Source: Competibacteraceae bacterium UBA2788 | GTDB lineage: Bacteria > Pseudomonadota > Gammaproteobacteria > Competibacterales > Competibacteraceae | Length of the DNA: 9,205 nucleotides | Assembly: GCA_002352185.1 (NCBI GenBank) | Contig: DEHY01000175.1 | Span: 1 to 9,205, forward strand | Reading direction: 5' to 3' | Part shown: positions 6,371 to 9,205 of the stretch, piece by piece | Position numbering within the stretch: the first letter of the stretch is position 1 | How the letters are laid out: every line of letters starts with the position of its first letter | Made by a program: the position numbers and the translations under genes | The notes under the pieces: model-generated | The model's input: the letters and a program-made list of their open reading frames with translations, nothing else | What the model was told of the DNA's origin: nothing | The model's database searches: none

Positions 6371-6376
6371 GGGAGG
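6371..6376 (+). promoter_or_regulatory. Strong ribosome binding site of the 56-residue protein
   Basis: GGGAGG stands 6 bases before the ATG at 6383 and 9 before the ATG at 6386. It is the best Shine-Dalgarno in this part of the window. It decides for these starts over an upstream in-frame ATG at 6326, which would place this site inside the coding sequence and overlap the sigma-54-like -12 element. Confidence 0.7.
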
Positions 6377-6382
6377 CTTGCC

Positions 6383-6553
6383 ATGATGACTATCAACGAC
6401 ATCGAGAAGTTGCCGGAATGCGAGCGGGCCGTTGCACGCGCATCCTACCAGTACTATCGCGCCCTGTTGCATGGAGCGCCGGACACGGCGCGCCTGCGCC
6501 TGCGGCGCATCTGGCTGGCCGAGATTGAACGGCGCTGGCCGGGCGCCTGGTGA
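6383..6553 (+). CDS. Small hypothetical protein, 56 residues
   Basis: I do not recognise this protein. It encodes MMTINDIEKLPECERAVARA and continues to a WPGAW C-terminus. It is predicted to be largely helical, with basic/acidic amphipathic stretches (ASYQYYRALLHG, TARLRLRRIWLAEIERRW), a single cysteine at position 12, several arginines and aromatic residues, and no signal peptide or membrane segment. Reality as a gene is supported by the ideal GGGAGG ribosome binding site and the sigma-54-like element about 40 bases before the expected transcript. It ends 21 bases before the convergent UspA-family gene stop and has no co-directional neighbour, so it is probably monocistronic. Function is unknown; a small regulatory or adaptor protein fits the size and charge, but that is speculation. 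Confidence 0.6.
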   Translation: MMTINDIEKLPECERAVARASYQYYRALLHGAPDTARLRLRRIWLAEIERRWPGAW

Positions 6554-6574
6554 TGCTGTGGACGAAGGCGCGGT

Positions 6575-7096
6575 TTAAATCAGGGCTTGAGGCCATTGAT
6601 TGTCGGGCGCGTCGGCGACGGGAACAATCAGCACCGGGCGTTTGGACGACAGGGTCAGCCGGCGCGTGGTGGATCCCAGCAGATCGGTGCGCTGGCGAGA
6701 GCCGCTGTGCGCGCCCACCACGATCAGATCGGCGTTGCACTGATCGGCTTCGTGCAGGATCACTTCGCAAGGCAGACCACTGATCACGCGGATTTCCGAG
6801 ATCAGCGTGGTTTGTTCGAGCGTAGCGCCCAGTTCCTCCTCACAGAACGTTTCCAGCCGCTGGTGGAATTTCTCCAGGATGCCACGGGTGTTTTGCTCGT
6901 TCAGATTATCCACGACATCCGACGGCAGATAGGAGTCCAGCAGGAACCGGGTCGAGTTGTTCAGTGGCTCGACTACATGCAGCAGCACGATTCCGGCGTT
7001 GATCTGCTTGGCCAGGCTGACCGTAAAGCGAAAAACCGGTCGCGTATGGGGACCCAGTGCTGTCGTGTACAGGATGGTTTTGATCTGGGGAATCAT
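6575..7096 (-). CDS. Universal stress protein, UspA family
   Basis: The 173-residue protein has the UspA alpha/beta fold: a first strand QIKTILYTTALG, VSLAKQINAGIVLLHVVEPL at 26-45, and the C-terminal block NADLIVVGAHSGSRQRTDLL followed by GSTTRRLTLSSKRPVLIVPV. Such proteins are cytoplasmic dimers induced by starvation, oxidants or respiratory arrest, often acting through partner binding. The ATP-binding signature G-2x-G-9x-G-S/T is partly kept: G128 and G141-S142 are present but the middle glycine is S131. The acidic residue usual after strand 1 is A13. ATP binding is therefore doubtful. The open frame extends upstream to 7318 (74 more residues), but the Usp fold begins at MIPQIKTILY and GGAG at 7103-7106 precedes that ATG by 6 bases, so I start at 7096. 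The gene is divergent from the calcium-loop protein and has its own sigma-70-like promoter. Confidence 0.9.
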   Translation of the reverse strand: MIPQIKTILYTTALGPHTRPVFRFTVSLAKQINAGIVLLHVVEPLNNSTRFLLDSYLPSDVVDNLNEQNTRGILEKFHQRLETFCEEELGATLEQTTLISEIRVISGLPCEVILHEADQCNADLIVVGAHSGSRQRTDLLGSTTRRLTLSSKRPVLIVPVADAPDNQWPQALI

Positions 7097-7180
7097 GGCA
7101 TGCTCCGAACAGGTTGAGAGGATTGCTATAGCGAAGAATAACCGCATTGCGGGTCCCCAAATTCCAGTCTGGGAACTCAA

Positions 7181-7208
7181 ATCATAACCTAACAGGGACG
7201 CTTTCCAA
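7181..7208 (-). promoter_or_regulatory. Candidate sigma-70 promoter of the UspA-family gene
   Basis: Read on the - strand, TTGGAA (7203-7208) and TATGAT (7181-7186) are separated by 16 bases; they match 4 of 6 and 5 of 6 consensus positions. Transcription would begin near 7174, giving a leader of about 78 bases. Between it and the divergent sigma-28 site there are about 23 bases, so the two promoters sit nearly back to back. Confidence 0.5.
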
Positions 7209-7231
7209 GGTTTTTCCGAACTCAATGGCGG

Positions 7232-7258
7232 TAAAGTTCCGTCCGTCTCCGCCGATAG
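7232..7258 (+). promoter_or_regulatory. Sigma-28 (FliA) flagellar-class promoter
   Basis: TAAAGTTC at 7232-7239, an 11-base spacer and GCCGATAG at 7251-7258 match the FliA consensus TAAAGTTT-N11-GCCGATAA at 14 of 16 positions with the exact consensus spacing; the mismatches are the final base of each element. Transcription would start near 7265, about 67 bases upstream of the ATG at 7333. It points only toward the calcium-loop protein gene and predicts that this gene is a late flagellar/chemotaxis regulon member. Confidence 0.8.
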
Positions 7259-7332
7259 TCTGATGAGACAGCCCCTCAATTCGATGATCGGCACATCGTG
7301 ACGGGTGACAGAATTCAACCGGAGGTTCCGCC

Positions 7333-8421
7333 ATGAAGATTGCCAGTTCGAACATTCAATTGCTCAGCCAGCATACCGCTGTTACCAAAAACGAAAGCAG
7401 GGAATCGTTGCGGATGTGGGTTGGGGATCGCCGCCCGGATTTTGAAGGCCGAAACCCGCCGCCAGGCCGTCTGCAAGCGGATGCCGTACACCTCTCACAG
7501 GCCGCCCGCACTCTCCAGCCCAGCAAGCAGGTCGCGCCCGCCGATACCGACGTAAAGCCGGAAGATGAACCCAAACTTGCGTTGCTCATTCGCATGATCG
7601 AAGTGCTGACCGGCAAGAAAATCAAACTGGTTTCTCCCAAGGAACTGAATGACCAGCTCGGCGCGACGCAGGACCAGGCGCAACAAGCCACCGAGGCGCT
7701 CTCCAGGACGCAACAACAGCAGGGCGGCTCAGCGGCGGCGCCGCAGCCGGCGGGCTTTGGCATTGAGTACGATGCTTATGAAAGCCATTACGAGGCCGAG
7801 AAAACCACGTTCTCGGCGGCAGGCGTGATTCAGACGCAGGACGGGCGGGAAATCAAATTTTCGGTGGATTTGAGCATGAGCCGGGAATTCATGAGCGAGC
7901 AAAGCGTCAGTCTGCGGGCGGGCGACGCCAAGCTGAAAGACCCGCTGGTGCTGAATTTCAACGGGAACGCCGCTGAATTGACCACGACCCGTTTCAGCTT
8001 CGACATTGATTCCGACGGGCAGCAGGATCAGATTGCGTTCACTGGCCCCAACAGCGGATTCCTGGCGCTGGATCGTAATAAAGACGGTGTCATCAATAAT
8101 GGCGGCGAACTGTTTGGACCGGCGACCGGGCAGGGATTCGCTGAACTGGCGGCTTATGACCAGGACGGCAATCAATGGATTGATGAGAACGATTCCATCT
8201 ACAACAAGCTGCGCATTTGGTCCAAGGATGCCCAAGGCCAGGATCAACTGGTTGCGCTTGGGCAGCGCGGCGTGGGCGCTATTTACCTGGGGCAGGTCAC
8301 CAGCCCGTTTGCCCTCAAGGACAGCGATAATAATTTACTGGGCCAGGTCCGTTCGTCGGGCATTTTTCTTCAGGAGAACGGCGTAGCAGGCACGGTGCAG
8401 CAAATTGACTTGAAGGCTTGA
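7333..8421 (+). CDS. EF-hand-type calcium-binding-loop protein, uncharacterised, FliA-linked
   Basis: The 362-residue protein has no signal peptide or membrane segment; it opens MKIASSNIQLLSQHTAVTKN. Residues 20-75 are polar and probably disordered. Residues 80-130 form helices (LALLIRMIEVLTGKKIKLVS, then a Q-rich AQQATEALSRTQQQQ). Residues 145-220 look beta-rich. Three Asp/Asn-rich loops follow: D224-I-D226-S-D228-G, D247-R-N249-K-D251-G-V-I ending in NNGGELFG, and D276-Q-D278-G-N280 ending in WIDEND. The ELFG and YNKLRIW elements resemble repeats seen in large RTX-type secreted proteins, but the glycine-rich GGxGxD nonapeptides are absent. Calcium binding is likely; the cellular role is unknown. 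GGAGG at 7321-7325, 7 bases before the ATG, fixes the start. The sigma-28 promoter upstream links expression to flagellar assembly, so a motility, chemotaxis or surface-sensing role is inferred. It is probably monocistronic, with a candidate terminator at 8452. Confidence 0.75.
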   Translation: MKIASSNIQLLSQHTAVTKNESRESLRMWVGDRRPDFEGRNPPPGRLQADAVHLSQAARTLQPSKQVAPADTDVKPEDEPKLALLIRMIEVLTGKKIKLVSPKELNDQLGATQDQAQQATEALSRTQQQQGGSAAAPQPAGFGIEYDAYESHYEAEKTTFSAAGVIQTQDGREIKFSVDLSMSREFMSEQSVSLRAGDAKLKDPLVLNFNGNAAELTTTRFSFDIDSDGQQDQIAFTGPNSGFLALDRNKDGVINNGGELFGPATGQGFAELAAYDQDGNQWIDENDSIYNKLRIWSKDAQGQDQLVALGQRGVGAIYLGQVTSPFALKDSDNNLLGQVRSSGIFLQENGVAGTVQQIDLKA

Positions 8422-8451
8422 CGCCGGATTCTGCCTTTCATCCTTCCGCAG

Positions 8452-8485
8452 CCCGACCGTTCAGAAGCGTGGGTCGGGAAATTTT
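8452..8485 (+). terminator. Candidate intrinsic terminator after the calcium-loop gene
   Basis: CCCGACC (8452-8458) pairs perfectly with GGTCGGG (8472-8478) across a 13-base loop and is followed at once by AAATTTT. The stem is GC-rich, but the T tract is short and the loop large, so termination may be partial. It lies 30 bases after the stop codon and 94 bases before dusA, separating the two transcripts. Confidence 0.55.
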
Positions 8486-8579
8486 GCAGCCACGACAAAA
8501 ATTGCGGTAAAAACCTGAAATAGCCCGTACCGAGTCCAGCACCGGATCTGGGCGGCGGGTTAATAAAGGTCACTGATTG

Positions 8580-9205
8580 ATGAAACCAGGGAAGCTGGAT
8601 CGGCTTGTGAGCGTCGCGCCGATGCTGGACTGGACGGATCGCCATTGTCGGGTGTTTTTGCGGCTGCTGACGCGCCACACGCTGCTCTATACGGAGATGG
8701 TCACGACCGGCGCAGTGTTGCATGGCGACCGGAAACGGTTGCTGGGCTACGATCCCGTCGAGCATCCGCTGGCGCTGCAACTGGGCGGCAGTCATCCCGC
8801 CGATCTGGCCCGCTGCGCCCGCATTGCCGCCGATCTCGGTTACGATGAAGTGAATCTGAATGTCGGCTGTCCCAGCGACCGGGTGCAATCGGGCCGTTTT
8901 GGCGCCTGCCTGATGGCCGAACCCGACCGGGTCGCCGACTGCGTAGCGGCCATGCGGGCAGCGGTTGACGTGCCGATCACGGTCAAAACCCGCATCGGCA
9001 TTGACGACCGCGATTCCTATGCCGAACTGGTGGACTTCGTTGGGCGGGTCGCAGCCGGTGGTTGCGGCATCTTCATTATCCACGCCCGCAAAGCATGGCT
9101 GAGTGGACTCAGCCCCAAGGAAAACCGTGAAATTCCGCCGCTGCGCCATGACGTGGTCTACCAGTTGAAGCGGGATTTTCCGCAGCTTACGATCATTCTC
9201 AACGG
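8580..9205 (+). CDS. dusA: tRNA-dihydrouridine(20/20a) synthase, N-terminal part (3' end outside window)
   Basis: DusA is an FMN enzyme that reduces uridine 20/20a in the tRNA D-loop using NADPH. The 208 residues present run off the window edge and show the TIM-barrel dihydrouridine synthase domain. [13 protein letters not shown] at 12-24 contributes to the FMN site. [15 protein letters not shown] is at 36-50 and [10 protein letters not shown] at 64-73. [20 protein letters not shown] at 92-111 contains the catalytic cysteine C97. [10 protein letters not shown] and [20 protein letters not shown] follow, the latter a DusA-specific signature that separates it from DusB and DusC. The frame has no stop up to base 9205, and the C-terminal helical tRNA-binding domain is missing only because the window ends. 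AAAGG at 8565-8569 lies 10 bases before the ATG at 8580. I found no convincing promoter in the 158-base spacer. Confidence 0.93.
   Translation, partial: MKPGKLDRLVSVAPMLDWTDRHCRVFLRLLTRHTLLYTEMVTTGAVLHGDRKRLLGYDPVEHPLALQLGGSHPADLARCARIAADLGYDEVNLNVGCPSDRVQSGRFGACLMAEPDRVADCVAAMRAAVDVPITVKTRIGIDDRDSYAELVDFVGRVAAGGCGIFIIHARKAWLSGLSPKENREIPPLRHDVVYQLKRDFPQLTIILN

Noticed and set aside
7282..7298. CGATG-N7-CATCG inverted repeat in the leader of the calcium-loop gene
   Set aside because: Five-base arms are expected by chance at this scale and nothing else supports a site.
7097..7318. N-terminal extension of the UspA-family frame
   Set aside because: The extra 74 residues are not Usp-like and would cover the divergent promoters; GGAG at 7103-7106 supports the start at 7096.
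8484..8513. TTGCAG-N18-TAAAAA as a dusA promoter
   Set aside because: Only 3 of 6 and 4 of 6 matches; too weak to list as a feature.
8370..9149. 259-codon - strand frame opposite dusA
   Set aside because: dusA on the + strand has its catalytic cysteine motif and family signatures; the reverse frame has no recognisable domain.

Overview
The window reads as a moderately GC-rich chromosomal stretch from a flagellated gammaproteobacterium. The basis is the trpS / scpA-scpB-rluB order, the YciK-type reductase beside rluB, a DusA-type dihydrouridine synthase and a near-perfect FliA (sigma-28) promoter. A lineage close to Chromatiales or Competibacteraceae is a guess from protein flavour only; the genus cannot be fixed from the sequence.

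Left part (1-4535, all + strand): the 3' end of trpS is followed by a compact two-gene restriction-modification cassette (279-2161). The cassette is visibly AT-richer than everything around it. Next comes the chromosome-segregation and ribosome block scpA-scpB-rluB, tightly packed with gaps of 9 bases and an 8-base overlap. The cassette (PD-(D/E)XK-like endonuclease, then a beta-class DNA methyltransferase of the TSPPY type) sits exactly between trpS and scpA. It ends 9 bases before the scpA start and leaves both neighbours intact, so it looks like a horizontally acquired islet inside a housekeeping gene string.

Middle part (4504-6178, - strand): a YciK-like short-chain dehydrogenase, whose 3' end overlaps the 3' end of rluB by 32 bases, and upstream of it a squalene/phytoene synthase homologue that has lost most of the metal-binding aspartates. 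A 204-base spacer follows. It holds an inverted repeat and a sigma-54-like -24/-12 element in front of a 56-residue protein with a strong ribosome binding site (6383-6553).

Right part (6575-9205): a UspA-family protein on the - strand with a plausible sigma-70 promoter, divergent from a 362-residue EF-hand-type calcium-binding-loop protein on the + strand. The latter is preceded by a textbook sigma-28 promoter (TAAAGTTC-N11-GCCGATAG), which ties this uncharacterised protein to the flagellar/chemotaxis regulon. A candidate terminator follows, then the first two thirds of dusA, cut by the window edge. No gene-free stretch exceeds 300 bases. I see no tRNA, rRNA, CRISPR array, transposase or integrase. 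The items most worth following up are the sigma-28-driven calcium-loop protein, the R-M islet with its atypical nuclease active site, the catalytically degenerate isoprenoid-synthase homologue, and the small protein behind the sigma-54-like site.
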